Part shown: positions 9,353-17,895 of the stretch, piece by piece
Numbering within the stretch: position 1 is the stretch's first letter
Layout of the letters: the number at the start of each line of letters is the position of its first letter
Assembly (NCBI RefSeq): GCF_003604215.1
Contig: NZ_QXGS01000001.1
Coordinates: forward strand, 124,001-188,000
Source of the DNA: Teichococcus vastitatis
Lineage (GTDB): Bacteria; Pseudomonadota; Alphaproteobacteria; Acetobacterales; Acetobacteraceae
Direction of reading: 5' to 3'
Length of the DNA: 64,000 bases
Notes under the pieces: generated by a model
What the model was told of the DNA's origin: nothing
Database searches by the model: none
The model's input: the letters and a program-made list of their open reading frames with translations, nothing else
Program-made: the position numbers and the translations under genes

Positions 9353-9380
9353 CGTACCAGCGATGTTCGCCCGCCGGGGT

Positions 9381-10385
9381 TCAGAGGGATCCGCGCCGGA
9401 CCAGGCTGGCCGGCAGCCGCGACGCCTGCGCCGCCGCGGCGCCATCCTGCAGCAAGTCCACGGTGCGCCGGGCCATCGCCTCCACCGGCTGCCGCAGCGT
9501 GGTGAGGTTGTAGGCGGGCCAGCCGGCCATCGGGATATCGTCGAAGCCGACCACCGCCACCTCGTCCGGCACGCGCAGCCCGGCGGTGTGGCGCAGCGCG
9601 TCGAGCCCACCCAGCGCCAGGATGTCGTTGGCGAAGAAGATGCCGTCGGCCGATTGCTCCAGCGCCTGCAAGGCCGCGCTGTGTCCGGCCTCGTAGCTGA
9701 AGGCGCCGGCCTCGATGCGGCATGCGGCGAGCCCCTGCTCGGCCAGCGCCTCGCGGAAGCCCCGCTCGCGCTCCCGGCTGGTCGAGGTGTCGCTGCGGCC
9801 GGCCACGAAGGCGAGACGCCGGCGACCGCCCGCCAGCAGCGCGTCCGCCGCCATGCGGCCGCCCGCCACATTGTCGCAGGCGACGCTGTGCAGCGCCGAT
9901 TCCCCGGCGGCGGTGCGATTGAACAGCACCGCCGCGCGGCCATCGGCGATCCAGTGGGCGGCCCCTGCGGAGGACAGGTTCGCCGAGGTCAGGACCACGC
10001 CATCCACGTGGTATTGCCGCAGCATCGGCAGGCAGGCATCGGCCTCCTCGCCACGCGGCACGGTCAGCAGCAGGCATTGGAAACCCGCGGAGCGCAGCGC
10101 CTCGGAAAGGCATTCGAGCACGGCGGGATAGAAGGGGTTGGACAATTCGCCCATCACCACGCCGACGATGCCGCTCCGCCGGCGCGACAGGGCCGAGGCG
10201 ATGACGTTGGGCCGGTAGCCGAGTTCCGCCGCCGCCGCGAGGATCCGCGAGCGCATCTCCGGCGCCACCGAGGCGCCGGGGCTGAACGCCCGCGACACCA
10301 TCGATTGCGATACGCCGAGATGCCGCGCCAGATCCCGCGCGGTGACGGGACCCGGCAACGGCTCAGGCAGCGTTCTTGCCGCCAT
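9381..10385 (-). CDS. LacI/GalR-family transcriptional regulator (second of two in the locus)
   Basis: 334 residues. The helix-turn-helix covers residues 14-36 ([20 protein letters not shown]), followed by a sugar-binding-protein-like effector domain from [16 protein letters not shown] to [18 protein letters not shown]. It is the last gene of a minus-strand operon (SDR, HisD-like, this regulator), starting inside the HisD-like gene with a 23-base overlap. It is paralogous to the regulator at 5809, but the recognition helix differs (SQSMVSR against SVATVAR), so it should bind a different operator. A likely target is the tandem palindrome at 11698-11733; this link is inferred. Confidence 0.92.
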   Translation of the reverse strand: MAARTLPEPLPGPVTARDLARHLGVSQSMVSRAFSPGASVAPEMRSRILAAAAELGYRPNVIASALSRRRSGIVGVVMGELSNPFYPAVLECLSEALRSAGFQCLLLTVPRGEEADACLPMLRQYHVDGVVLTSANLSSAGAAHWIADGRAAVLFNRTAAGESALHSVACDNVAGGRMAADALLAGGRRRLAFVAGRSDTSTSRERERGFREALAEQGLAACRIEAGAFSYEAGHSAALQALEQSADGIFFANDILALGGLDALRHTAGLRVPDEVAVVGFDDIPMAGWPAYNLTTLRQPVEAMARRTVDLLQDGAAAAQASRLPASLVRRGSL

Positions 10386-11649
10386 AGCGCCGCACGCGGA
10401 TGTCGGCCTGTTCCTTGTGCCCGGCGAAATTCTCGATGGCGCAAAGGCGCGAGCAATACTCGCCGATCATCGCGGAAGCCTCGGGCTTCACCTGCTGCCA
10501 GGTGCAGGTCTTGATGAACTTGCCCACCCACAAGCCGCCGGTGTAGCGGGCCGCCTTCTTGGTCGGCAGGGTGTGGTTGGTGCCGATCACCTTGTCGCCA
10601 TAGGCCACGTTGGTTTCGGGGCCAAGGAACAGCGCGCCGTAGTTGCGCATGTTGTCGCGGAACCAGATCGGGTCCCTGGTCATGACCTGCACATGCTCGG
10701 AGGCGATGTCGTCCGCCACCTGCAGCATTTCCTGCTCCGTGTCGCAAAGGATCACCTGGCCGTGGTCGCGCCAGGACACGCTGGCGATGTCGGCCGTGGG
10801 CAGCACCTTGAGCTGGCGCTGGATCTCGTCCTCGATCCCCTCGGCGATCTTCTTCGAGGTGGTCAGCAGCACCGCCGGCGAGGTCGGGCCGTGCTCGGCC
10901 TGGCCCAGGAGATCGGTGGCGCAGATCTCGGCGTCCACGGTGTCATCGGCGATCACCAGCGTCTCGGTGGGGCCGGCGAACAGGTCGATGCCGACGCGGC
11001 CGTAGAGCTGGCGCTTGGCCTCGGCGACGAAGGCGTTGCCGGGGCCGACCAGCATGTCCACCGGCTTCACCGTCTCCGTGCCGATGGCCATGGCGGCGAC
11101 GGCCTGGATGCCGCCCAGCAGGTAGATCTCGTCGGCGCCGGCCATCGCCATGGCCGCCACGGTGGCGGCGGGCGCCACGCCGTTCAACGGTGGGGTGCAG
11201 GCGACCACGCGGGGCACGCCCGCCACCTTGGCCGTCAACACGCTCATATGGGCGGAAGCCACCATCGGGTAGCGGCCACCGGGGATGTAGCAGCCGACAC
11301 TTTCCACCGGGATGTGCTTGTGGCCCAGCGTCACGCCCGGCAGCGTCTCCACCTCGACATCCTGCATGGAGGCGCGCTGCACCTCGGCGAAGCGGCGGAT
11401 CTGCGCCTGGGCGAACTTGATATCCTCGATCACCTGCGCCGGCAGGCTGTCGATCAGGCCCTGGATCTCGTCCTGCGACAGGCGGAAGCTGGCCGGCGAC
11501 CATTTGTCGAATTTCTGTGAAAGCTCGCGCACCGCGGTGTCTCCGCGCGCTTCCACGTCGGCGAGGATGCCTTCCACCGTTTGACGGACCTTGCGGTCAT
11601 ATTCGGCCGTCTCGGCGGACTCGGCGCCCTTCTTCAGGTAGCGGATCAT
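10363..11649 (-). CDS. Histidinol-dehydrogenase-like NAD enzyme, HpsN-like (catabolic, not his biosynthesis)
   Basis: 428 residues, full length for the HisD fold. The catalytic Glu-His pair (ASEHVQV) and the four zinc-ligand positions are kept: Gln and His in LLGQAEHGP, Asp in [15 protein letters not shown], and His in FAGHKEQAD. Members of this fold oxidise a primary alcohol through the aldehyde to a carboxylate. No his genes are nearby. The MIRYLKKG-type N-terminus and the SDR neighbour resemble sulfopropanediol 3-dehydrogenase (HpsN) rather than true HisD. The substrate is therefore an unknown hydroxymethyl compound. The ATG at 11649 is preceded by AAGGAG; two palindromes lie 49-84 bases upstream. 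Confidence 0.85.
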   Translation of the reverse strand: MIRYLKKGAESAETAEYDRKVRQTVEGILADVEARGDTAVRELSQKFDKWSPASFRLSQDEIQGLIDSLPAQVIEDIKFAQAQIRRFAEVQRASMQDVEVETLPGVTLGHKHIPVESVGCYIPGGRYPMVASAHMSVLTAKVAGVPRVVACTPPLNGVAPAATVAAMAMAGADEIYLLGGIQAVAAMAIGTETVKPVDMLVGPGNAFVAEAKRQLYGRVGIDLFAGPTETLVIADDTVDAEICATDLLGQAEHGPTSPAVLLTTSKKIAEGIEDEIQRQLKVLPTADIASVSWRDHGQVILCDTEQEMLQVADDIASEHVQVMTRDPIWFRDNMRNYGALFLGPETNVAYGDKVIGTNHTLPTKKAARYTGGLWVGKFIKTCTWQQVKPEASAMIGEYCSRLCAIENFAGHKEQADIRVRRYGGKNAA

Positions 11650-11697
11650 GGCGTGCCTCTCCTTCTTGCTTGGCTTCACGACAAAGATTGATGATGT

Positions 11698-11713
11698 TTG
11701 CATCCGGATGCAA
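11698..11713. promoter_or_regulatory. 16-bp perfect palindrome (operator copy 1)
   Basis: TTGCATCCGGATGCAA is perfectly self-complementary with a CCGG centre. It lies between the SDR stop and the HisD-like start, reading toward the HisD-like gene. An identical 14-bp core recurs 21 bases away, which puts both copies on the same DNA face. This is best read as an operator pair for one of the two LacI-type regulators. Confidence 0.6.
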
Positions 11714-11719
11714 GAACTT

Positions 11720-11733
11720 TGCATCCGGATGCA
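11720..11733. promoter_or_regulatory. 14-bp perfect palindrome (operator copy 2)
   Basis: TGCATCCGGATGCA repeats the core of the site at 11698-11713 with centre-to-centre spacing of 21 bp, close to two helical turns. The spacing suggests cooperative binding of two repressor dimers in the promoter region of the HisD-like gene. Confidence 0.6.
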
Positions 11734-11755
11734 TCGCTCTCCGCCGTGGTGCCGG

Positions 11756-12523
11756 TCAGTCGGCCGTCCAGCCGCCATCCAGCATCACGGCGCTGCCCGT
11801 CATCAGCGCCGATGCATCGGACGCCAGGAACACCACCGCTCCCATCACATCCTCGACCACGCCGATGCGCCCCAGCTTGATCTTGCCCAGCGCCCAATCA
11901 CGGAATTCGGGCTTCTCGAAGAAGGGGCGGGTCAACGGCGTTTCAATAAAGGTCGGACACAGCGTGTTCACCCGGATGCCGTGGCGGCCCAGCTCTACCG
12001 CCATCGCCTTGGTCAGGCCCTCCAGCGCGTGCTTGCTGGCGCAGTAGACGGTGCGGCCCGGCCCGCCGACATGACCCATCTGCGACGACATCTGGATGAT
12101 CGAACCGGGGCGGCCAGTCACCATCAGCCGCCGCGCCACCGCCTGGGCCACAAAGAACGCCGACCGCACGTTCAGCGCCATCACGGCGTCGAAATCCTCC
12201 GGCGTCACATCGACGAAAGGTGCCGGACGGTTGGTGCCGGCGTTGTTCACAAGAATGTCAAACGGTTCGGCGGCGGTCAGGGCCGCCGCCACGGCGGCAA
12301 GATCGCCGACATCCAGCACCAGGGCCTCGGCCGAGTCTCCGCGGCTGCGGAGGGCGGCAGCGGCATCCTCGATCTCGGCAACGCTACGGGCGGCAAGGGT
12401 GACATGCGCGCCCGCCGCGGCCAGTGCCGCGGCGGCCGCCAGGCCGATGCCGCGACCGGCGCCGGTGACCAGGGCACGGCGCCCTTCCAGGCGCAGGCTG
12501 GGCATGGTGGGCAGTGAAACCAT
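11756..12523 (-). CDS. SDR-family NAD(P)-dependent oxidoreductase
   Basis: 255 residues, classical short-chain dehydrogenase. The cofactor motif is TGAGRGIG (residues 21-28), NNAG lies near residue 94, and the active-site Ser is in SSQMGHVGG. The catalytic YCASK motif lies around residue 160, and the C-terminus reads [10 protein letters not shown]. No clear substrate signature is visible. It is the first gene of the SDR / HisD-like / LacI operon, so it probably oxidises a secondary hydroxyl or interconverts epimers in the same pathway, as SDRs do beside HpsN. The ATG at 12523 has AAGGAG 11 bases upstream. Confidence 0.9.
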   Translation of the reverse strand: MVSLPTMPSLRLEGRRALVTGAGRGIGLAAAAALAAAGAHVTLAARSVAEIEDAAAALRSRGDSAEALVLDVGDLAAVAAALTAAEPFDILVNNAGTNRPAPFVDVTPEDFDAVMALNVRSAFFVAQAVARRLMVTGRPGSIIQMSSQMGHVGGPGRTVYCASKHALEGLTKAMAVELGRHGIRVNTLCPTFIETPLTRPFFEKPEFRDWALGKIKLGRIGVVEDVMGAVVFLASDASALMTGSAVMLDGGWTAD

Positions 12524-12669
12524 GATGCGGCGTCTCCTTGATAGTTCGGTACACAGGATGGAACAATTCGGCCGGCAGTGGATACCCGGACCCCCCGAAC
12601 CCATCTAGAAGATCGAGGCGCCACCTCCGCCGGTCGGCGCCAGCGGCCACACCGCCTGGGAGCGTCAGC

Positions 12670-14085
12670 ATGGGCTGGGATTTTCTGCCAAGCGCACTGG
12701 ACCTCGCCCGGTTCCAGTTCGCCTTCACCATCGCCTTTCATTTCCTGTTTCCCGCCTTCACCATCGGCCTGGCCAGCTTTCTGGCCGTGCTCGAGGGGCT
12801 GTGGCTGTGGACGAAACGCGACGTCTACCTCGACCTGTTCCGCTACTGGCTGAAGGTCTTCGCCATCGCCTTCGCCATGGGCGTCGTGTCGGGCGTGGTG
12901 ATGTCCTACCAGATCGGCACCAACTGGTCGGTTTTCGCGGACCGCACCGGCAACGTGCTCGGGCCGGTCATGGGCTATGAGGTGCTGACGGCATTCTTCC
13001 TGGAGGCCGGCTTCCTCGGCATCATGCTGTTCGGCCTGCAGCGCGTCGGCAAGGGACTGCACTTCACCGCCACCTGTCTGGTCGCCGTCGGCACGCTGAT
13101 CTCGGCCTTCTGGATCCTGTCGGCCAATTCCTGGATGCAGACGCCCGGTGGCTTCAGCATCGACGCGGATGGGCGCTTCATGCCGGAGGATTGGTGGGCG
13201 ATCGTCTTCAACGCTTCCTTCCCCTACCGCTTCGTGCACACGGTTACCGCCGCCTACCTGACCACCGCTTTCATCGTCGGCGCGGTGGGGGCCTGGCACC
13301 TGCTGTATGACCGCCGCAACGAGCGCACCCGGACCATGTTCTCCATGGCGATGTGGATGGCGGCCATCGTGGCGCCGATCCAGATCCTGATCGGCGACGC
13401 GCATGGGCTGAACACGCTGGAACACCAGCCCCAGAAGGTCGCCGCCATGGAAGGGCATTGGGAGCGGCAGCGTGGCGCGCCGCTGATCATTCTCGGCCAT
13501 CCGGATATGGAGCGGGAGGAAACCCGCGTCTGGTTGGAGATCCCCAAGGCCTCGGCGCTGATCCTGACGCATGAGTTGGATGGCGAGACGCCGGGCCTCA
13601 AGGATTTCCCGGCGAACGAGCGGCCAACCAACGTGCCGCTGGTGTTCTGGGCGTTCCGCGTGATGGTGGGACTCGGCAGCGCCATGGCGGCGGTGGGGGT
13701 GGTGTCGCTGCTGCTGCGCTGGCGCGGCAGGCTGTATGACAGCCGCTGGTTTCATCGCATCGCCCTGTTGATGGGCCCCTCCGGCCTGATCGCGGTCACC
13801 GCCGGCTGGATCACCACCGAGGCCGGCCGGCAGCCCTTCACCGTCTATGGTCTGCTGCGTACGGCGGACAGCGTCGCGCCGCTGGCCGCGCCGGCGGTGG
13901 GTGCCTCGCTGCTGGCCTTCATCGTGGTGTACTTCATCGTCTTTGGTGCCGGCATCTGGTTCCTGTTCCGGCTGTTCGGCCACGCGCCCTACCCCGCCGA
14001 AAGCGGGCCGCGGCAGGACGAACCGATCCGCACCAGCGGCATCACCCCCGCCCCCGGCATCCGCCATGCCGGCCACGGCGACTGA
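12670..14085 (+). CDS. cydA: Cytochrome bd-type quinol oxidase subunit I (cyanide-insensitive, short Q-loop type)
   Basis: 471 residues, about nine membrane helices. Together with CydB it oxidises ubiquinol and reduces O2 to water in the inner membrane. Heme ligands and family blocks are visible: RFQFAFTIAFHFLFPAFTIG at the N-terminus with the His ligand, MSYQIGTNWSVF, YEVLTAFFLEAGFLGIMLFG, and GRQPFTVYGLLRT near the end. The region between helices VI and VII is short, as in CioA-type enzymes with low cyanide sensitivity. The ATG at 12670 starts the conserved sequence; longer upstream readings have no family match. cydB begins 13 bases after the stop. Confidence 0.95.
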   Translation: MGWDFLPSALDLARFQFAFTIAFHFLFPAFTIGLASFLAVLEGLWLWTKRDVYLDLFRYWLKVFAIAFAMGVVSGVVMSYQIGTNWSVFADRTGNVLGPVMGYEVLTAFFLEAGFLGIMLFGLQRVGKGLHFTATCLVAVGTLISAFWILSANSWMQTPGGFSIDADGRFMPEDWWAIVFNASFPYRFVHTVTAAYLTTAFIVGAVGAWHLLYDRRNERTRTMFSMAMWMAAIVAPIQILIGDAHGLNTLEHQPQKVAAMEGHWERQRGAPLIILGHPDMEREETRVWLEIPKASALILTHELDGETPGLKDFPANERPTNVPLVFWAFRVMVGLGSAMAAVGVVSLLLRWRGRLYDSRWFHRIALLMGPSGLIAVTAGWITTEAGRQPFTVYGLLRTADSVAPLAAPAVGASLLAFIVVYFIVFGAGIWFLFRLFGHAPYPAESGPRQDEPIRTSGITPAPGIRHAGHGD

Positions 14086-14098
14086 GGGAGAGCACGTC

Positions 14099-15163
14099 GT
14101 GGAATTCTATCTTCCGCTCATCTGGGCCATCCTGATCGCCACCGCAGTCTTCCTGTACGTGTGCATGGATGGCTTCGACCTCGGGCTCGGCATCCTGTTT
14201 CCCTGGTTTCGCCACAAGGATGACCGGGACGTGATGGTGAATTCGGTGGCGCCGATGTGGGACGGCAACGAAACTTGGCTGGTGCTGGGCGGGGCTGGGT
14301 TGTTCGCGGTGTTTCCGCTGGCCTACGCCACCATCTTCCCGGCCCTCTACATGCCGCTGATCCTGATGCTGCTGGCGCTGATCTTCCGTGGCGTGTCCTT
14401 CGAGATGCGCTTCAAGGCGCATAACGAACGCGCCCAGACCTGGTGGGACCGCGCCTTCTGCTGGGGCAGCTACGTGGCCGGCTTCTGCCAGGGCATCTGC
14501 CTCGGCGCCCTGGTGCAGGGCATCCGGGTGGAGAACCGCGCCTATGCCGGCGGCTGGTGGGACTGGCTGACGCCGTTCTCGCTGTTGACTGGCGTGGCGC
14601 TGGTGGTGGGCTATGCCCTCCTCGGCGCCTGCTGGCTGATCTGGCGCACCGAGGGCCCGCTGGCGGCGCGGGCGCGGCACATGGCGCGGCGCCTCGGCGT
14701 CGCGACGCTGGGCTTCATCGTGGTGGTCAGCATGATCATGCCGTTCCAGCAATCGGCCTTTGCGGCGCGGTGGTTCACCTTGCCCTGGCTGGCGCTGGCC
14801 GCGCCGGTGCCGATCCTGGTGGCGCTGTTTACCTGGCGCTTCTTCCGCGCCATCGATTTCACCGAGACGCGGGAGGCGCAGGCCGCGCACGATCCCACCG
14901 GCCGTTCGTTCCGTTGGCGGGACGGCGCGCCGTTCCTGTACGTGCTCGGGTGGTTCTTTCTCTCTTATACCGGACTCGGCATCAGCCTGTGGCCCAATAT
15001 CGTCCCGCCCTCCATCAGCATCTGGCAGGCCGCTGCTTCGCCGGCGTCACAGCTCTTCCTGCTGGTCGGAGCCTCAGTGCTGATCCCGATCATCCTCACC
15101 TACACGGCCTATGTTTACTGGCTGTTCCGCGGCAAGGTGCGGGTCGGCGAGGGTTATCACTGA
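14099..15163 (+). CDS. cydB: Cytochrome bd-type quinol oxidase subunit II
   Basis: 354 residues with about eight membrane spans. The start is GTG, preceded by GAGGGAG eight bases upstream; an in-frame ATG at 14066 lies inside cydA and is less likely. The N-terminal MEFYLPLIWAILIATAVFLY, the DGFDLGLGILFPW block and the DGNETWLVLGGAGLFAVFP block are diagnostic for CydB/CioB. It is co-transcribed with cydA and followed by an overlapping DUF2474 microprotein gene, the usual order of alphaproteobacterial cioAB operons. Confidence 0.96.
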   Translation: MEFYLPLIWAILIATAVFLYVCMDGFDLGLGILFPWFRHKDDRDVMVNSVAPMWDGNETWLVLGGAGLFAVFPLAYATIFPALYMPLILMLLALIFRGVSFEMRFKAHNERAQTWWDRAFCWGSYVAGFCQGICLGALVQGIRVENRAYAGGWWDWLTPFSLLTGVALVVGYALLGACWLIWRTEGPLAARARHMARRLGVATLGFIVVVSMIMPFQQSAFAARWFTLPWLALAAPVPILVALFTWRFFRAIDFTETREAQAAHDPTGRSFRWRDGAPFLYVLGWFFLSYTGLGISLWPNIVPPSISIWQAAASPASQLFLLVGASVLIPIILTYTAYVYWLFRGKVRVGEGYH

Positions 15164-15273
15164 TGCCTCCCCTCCTGCGGCGCCTGGGCTGGTTCGCCCT
15201 TCTCTGGGCCGCAGGCGTGGGCAGCCTGACGGCCGTGGCGTACCTGATCCGCTGGGTACTCGGGATGGGCTGA
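15163..15273 (+). CDS. DUF2474-family single-span microprotein, probable bd oxidase accessory subunit
   Basis: 36 residues. It overlaps the cydB stop by one base (TGATG). It has a short basic head (PPLLRRLG), then one membrane span (WFALLWAAGVGSLTAVAYLI, residues 10-29), then a short tail (RWVLGMG). Size, topology and position after cydB match DUF2474 proteins, which take the place of CydX in CioAB operons. By analogy it would stabilise the oxidase; that role is inferred. Confidence 0.8.
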   Translation: MPPLLRRLGWFALLWAAGVGSLTAVAYLIRWVLGMG

Positions 15274-15430
15274 GACAGGGTGGCCGGCAATTGCGGCTCA
15301 ACCTTGCGCCAACGGGCACATCGAGAGTGCAGATGCCGGCGCCTTGAGGGTTCCCCAACATCCATCCCGCTGTCTCTCTGCCGACTGAGGAAGGTTTCCG
15401 TTTGTTCCTTGACGGAGCGGGCGCCTGTTT

Positions 15431-15464
15431 CCGGCCGGCGGAACGATCCTGTTCCGCCGGCCGG
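15431..15464. terminator. Perfect 14-bp hairpin between cydAB and cheR
   Basis: CCGGCCGGCGGAAC at 15431-15444 pairs exactly with 15451-15464 around a six-base loop, followed on the + strand by CTTTCC. It separates the cyd operon from the convergent chemotaxis operon, whose last stop is at 15471, and could serve both strands. Confidence 0.65.
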
Positions 15465-15470
15465 CTTTCC

Positions 15471-16286
15471 TCACGCGGCGCCCGCGCGTTGTGCCACCGG
15501 CGCGTAAACACCTCGCTCCCCCGGAACCGCCGCGAGCCTGTCGGTGAGTCCCAGCACCGTTTCCGCGCCCCCCAGATACAACACTCCGTCGGGTGCGAGC
15601 TGGGCTGCCATCGCGTTCAGCACCCGTCCCTTGGTTGGAGGGTCAAAATAGATCAACACGTTGCGGCAGAAGATCACATCGAACCGCCCGAGCATGCGAT
15701 GGTCCGAGAGCAGGTTACGCTCCTCGAAACGGGCCATGGCACGCAATTCCGGCACGACGCGCCAGCGGCCGCTTTCCTGCCTGAAATACTTGACCATCAT
15801 CTGAACCGGCAGGCCACGCTGCACCTCGAACTGGGTGAAAACGCCCTCGCGTGCGCGCTCGACCACCTCACGTGACAGATCGGTGCCGTAGATCTCCGCG
15901 TTGCGGACGCCTAGATCCGCCAGCACCATGGCCACAGAATAGGCTTCCTGTCCGGTGGAGCAAGCCGCGGACCAGATCCGCAGCCGGTGCCCCGCCGGCC
16001 GGGCCGGAAGCAGGCCCGGCACCAGCCGCTTTAGGTGATCGAACGGCTTGCCGTCGCGGAAGAAGCTGCTCTCGTTGGTGGTGAGCGCTTCCGTCACGGT
16101 TCGGGCGAGGCTCTCCGCGCGGGGATCGCGCAGCCGCATCGCCAGCATATCGAGGTCCTGGATGCCCTGCGCCTTCAGCAGCGGCGTCAGGCGCGTCTCC
16201 AGCATGTATTCCTTGTCGGGCGTGAGCACGATTCCGGACCGGGCCTTCACCAGCGCCGCGATCGAGGCGAAACCTTCCGCGTTCAT
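15471..16286 (-). CDS. cheR: Chemotaxis protein methyltransferase CheR
   Basis: 271 residues. SAM-dependent enzyme that methylates glutamates on chemoreceptors. It has the helical CheR N-domain (SGIVLTPDKEYMLETRLTPL), then the catalytic domain: TTNESSFFRDGKPFDHL, the SAM-binding IWSAACSTGQEAYSVAM and DVIFCRNVLIYFDP. The length fits. It is the last gene of the che operon and overlaps cheB by four bases. No receptor gene lies in the window. Confidence 0.97.
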   Translation of the reverse strand: MNAEGFASIAALVKARSGIVLTPDKEYMLETRLTPLLKAQGIQDLDMLAMRLRDPRAESLARTVTEALTTNESSFFRDGKPFDHLKRLVPGLLPARPAGHRLRIWSAACSTGQEAYSVAMVLADLGVRNAEIYGTDLSREVVERAREGVFTQFEVQRGLPVQMMVKYFRQESGRWRVVPELRAMARFEERNLLSDHRMLGRFDVIFCRNVLIYFDPPTKGRVLNAMAAQLAPDGVLYLGGAETVLGLTDRLAAVPGERGVYAPVAQRAGAA

Positions 16287-17497
16287 GCCATTCCCCCTGC
16301 GGCAGCCAGTGCCGTTCCCAACTGCGCCACCACACGTTCCGCCAACTGCTCCGGCGGCAGCAGGACCTCGGCGAGGCCCGCCTTTGCCACCGCGCCGGGC
16401 ATGCCCCAGACCACGCTGGATGCCTCATCCTGTGCCATCACCGTGCCACCCGCCGCCGCCACAGCCTTGCATCCCAGCATCCCGTCCTGGCCCATGCCGG
16501 TCAGGATCACCGCCAGAACCTTGCCGTCACAGGCCTTCACGGCGCTGCGCAGCATCGGATCCACGGCAGGCCGGCAGAAATTCTCCGCCGGATCGCTGGT
16601 CAACCGCCCCACGAGCCCTCCCGATGCCGCTTCCACCAGCAGGTGCCGGTCGCCCGGCGCGACATAGAGCCGTCCTGGGCGCAGCGCCTCGCCATCCTGC
16701 GCCTCGGCCACACCGGGGCCGCCAAGGCGCGACAGGTGATCGGCCAGCATGGCGGTGAAGCCGGCCGGCATGTGCTGCACGATCACGCCCGGCACCGGCA
16801 GCGGCGATGTCAGCCGGCGAACAAAGCTGGCCAGCGCCTGCGGCCCGCCGGTGGAGGAACCGATCGCCAGCAGCCGCGGCCGTCCACGCGGCACCGCGGC
16901 CAGGGACGGTGCCGCCGGACGGCGCGGCACCGCGGTCGCAGGCAGCACCACCGGCGCCGGTGCCGCCGCAGGAGCGGGCCGCCGCGCCGGCACGAAGCGC
17001 GGCATCGGCAGGGCCGCCTGCGATGACGGACGCAGCGCCGAACGAACCCGCGCCCATCCCCTCACCTTCGCCAGCAGCTCGGCGCCGAAGGCCGGATCGC
17101 TCATGCCGCCGGCGCTTGCGCTGGGCTTCGGCACATAATCCGCCGCGCCGGAGCGCATCGCGGCCATGGTCACCTCCGCCCCGCGCTGGGTCAGCGCACT
17201 GGCGACGATCACCGCCAGGCTCGGCTGCAGCTTCAGCAGCAGCGGCAACGCCGTCATGCCGTCCATCACCGGCATCTCGAGGTCCAGCAGCAGCACGTTC
17301 GGCCGATCGGCCGGCGGCAACGCCGCGATGGCGTCGAGCGCCTGCTGGCCATCGCCCACGCGACCGATGATCTCGATGCCCGGATCATGGCCCAGCAGCC
17401 GGGCGAAGGCGGAGCGGACGGTGGCGCTGTCATCGCACAGCATGACGCGCACTACCTGCCGCGCACCACCCGAAGGGGCCGGGGACAAGGGAGTCAC
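16283..17497 (-). CDS. cheB: Protein-glutamate methylesterase/glutaminase CheB
   Basis: 404 residues. An N-terminal receiver domain (LCDDSATVRSAF; phosphoacceptor Asp in LLLDLEMPVMDG) is joined by an Ala/Pro-rich linker to the methylesterase domain. The latter has the Ser-His-Asp triad in AIGSSTGGPQAL, VIVQHMPAGFT and GMGQDG. It removes methyl groups added by CheR and deamidates receptors. The start is GTG overlapping the cheY stop (GTGA), so translation is coupled. Confidence 0.97.
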   Translation of the reverse strand: MTPLSPAPSGGARQVVRVMLCDDSATVRSAFARLLGHDPGIEIIGRVGDGQQALDAIAALPPADRPNVLLLDLEMPVMDGMTALPLLLKLQPSLAVIVASALTQRGAEVTMAAMRSGAADYVPKPSASAGGMSDPAFGAELLAKVRGWARVRSALRPSSQAALPMPRFVPARRPAPAAAPAPVVLPATAVPRRPAAPSLAAVPRGRPRLLAIGSSTGGPQALASFVRRLTSPLPVPGVIVQHMPAGFTAMLADHLSRLGGPGVAEAQDGEALRPGRLYVAPGDRHLLVEAASGGLVGRLTSDPAENFCRPAVDPMLRSAVKACDGKVLAVILTGMGQDGMLGCKAVAAAGGTVMAQDEASSVVWGMPGAVAKAGLAEVLLPPEQLAERVVAQLGTALAAAGGMA

Positions 17498-17883
17498 GGC
17501 TCCGCTTCCTCAAGCAGGCCCAGCTGCACCAGCTTGCCGGCGACGATCTCATCGTCGAACGGCTTCATGATGTACTCGTTGGCGCCATTCTGCAGCGCCA
17601 GCACGATGCGGGCGAACTCGCTTTCCGTGGTGCACAGCATCACCAGCGGCTCGTCAGGGCCGAACTCGGCCCGCAGCACGCCCAGGAACTGCATGCCGTC
17701 CATCACCGGCATGTTCCAGTCCAGCAGCACGAGGCGGGGCATTTCCGCGCGGCAGGCCTCCAGTGCGAGGAGGCCGTTCTCCGCCTCGCGGACGGAGAAG
17801 CCATGTCGCTCCAGGATGCGCCGGGCGGCCTTGCGCACGACACGGCTGTCATCGACACACAGAACGGTTTTCCGGTCGCTCAT
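17494..17883 (-). CDS. cheY: Chemotaxis-type single-domain response regulator
   Basis: 129 residues, one receiver domain. The acidic pair is CVDDS, the phosphoacceptor Asp is in LLDWNMPVMDG, the Thr is in LCTTESE and the conserved Lys is in EYIMKPF. It is probably the output regulator phosphorylated by the hybrid CheA of the same operon. It lies between cheW (12 bases upstream) and cheB (4-base overlap). Confidence 0.93.
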   Translation of the reverse strand: MSDRKTVLCVDDSRVVRKAARRILERHGFSVREAENGLLALEACRAEMPRLVLLDWNMPVMDGMQFLGVLRAEFGPDEPLVMLCTTESEFARIVLALQNGANEYIMKPFDDEIVAGKLVQLGLLEEAEP

Positions 17884-17895
17884 GGCGATGGTTCC

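Noticed and set aside
10363-11649. Biosynthetic histidinol dehydrogenase hisD
   Set aside because: No his genes adjoin; neighbours are an SDR, LacI regulators and a permease, and the N-terminus resembles HpsN-type enzymes.
12277-14076. A 599-codon open frame on the minus strand opposite cydA
   Set aside because: Low-complexity, His/Gln/Gly-rich translation antisense to a full cydA; treated as a GC artefact.
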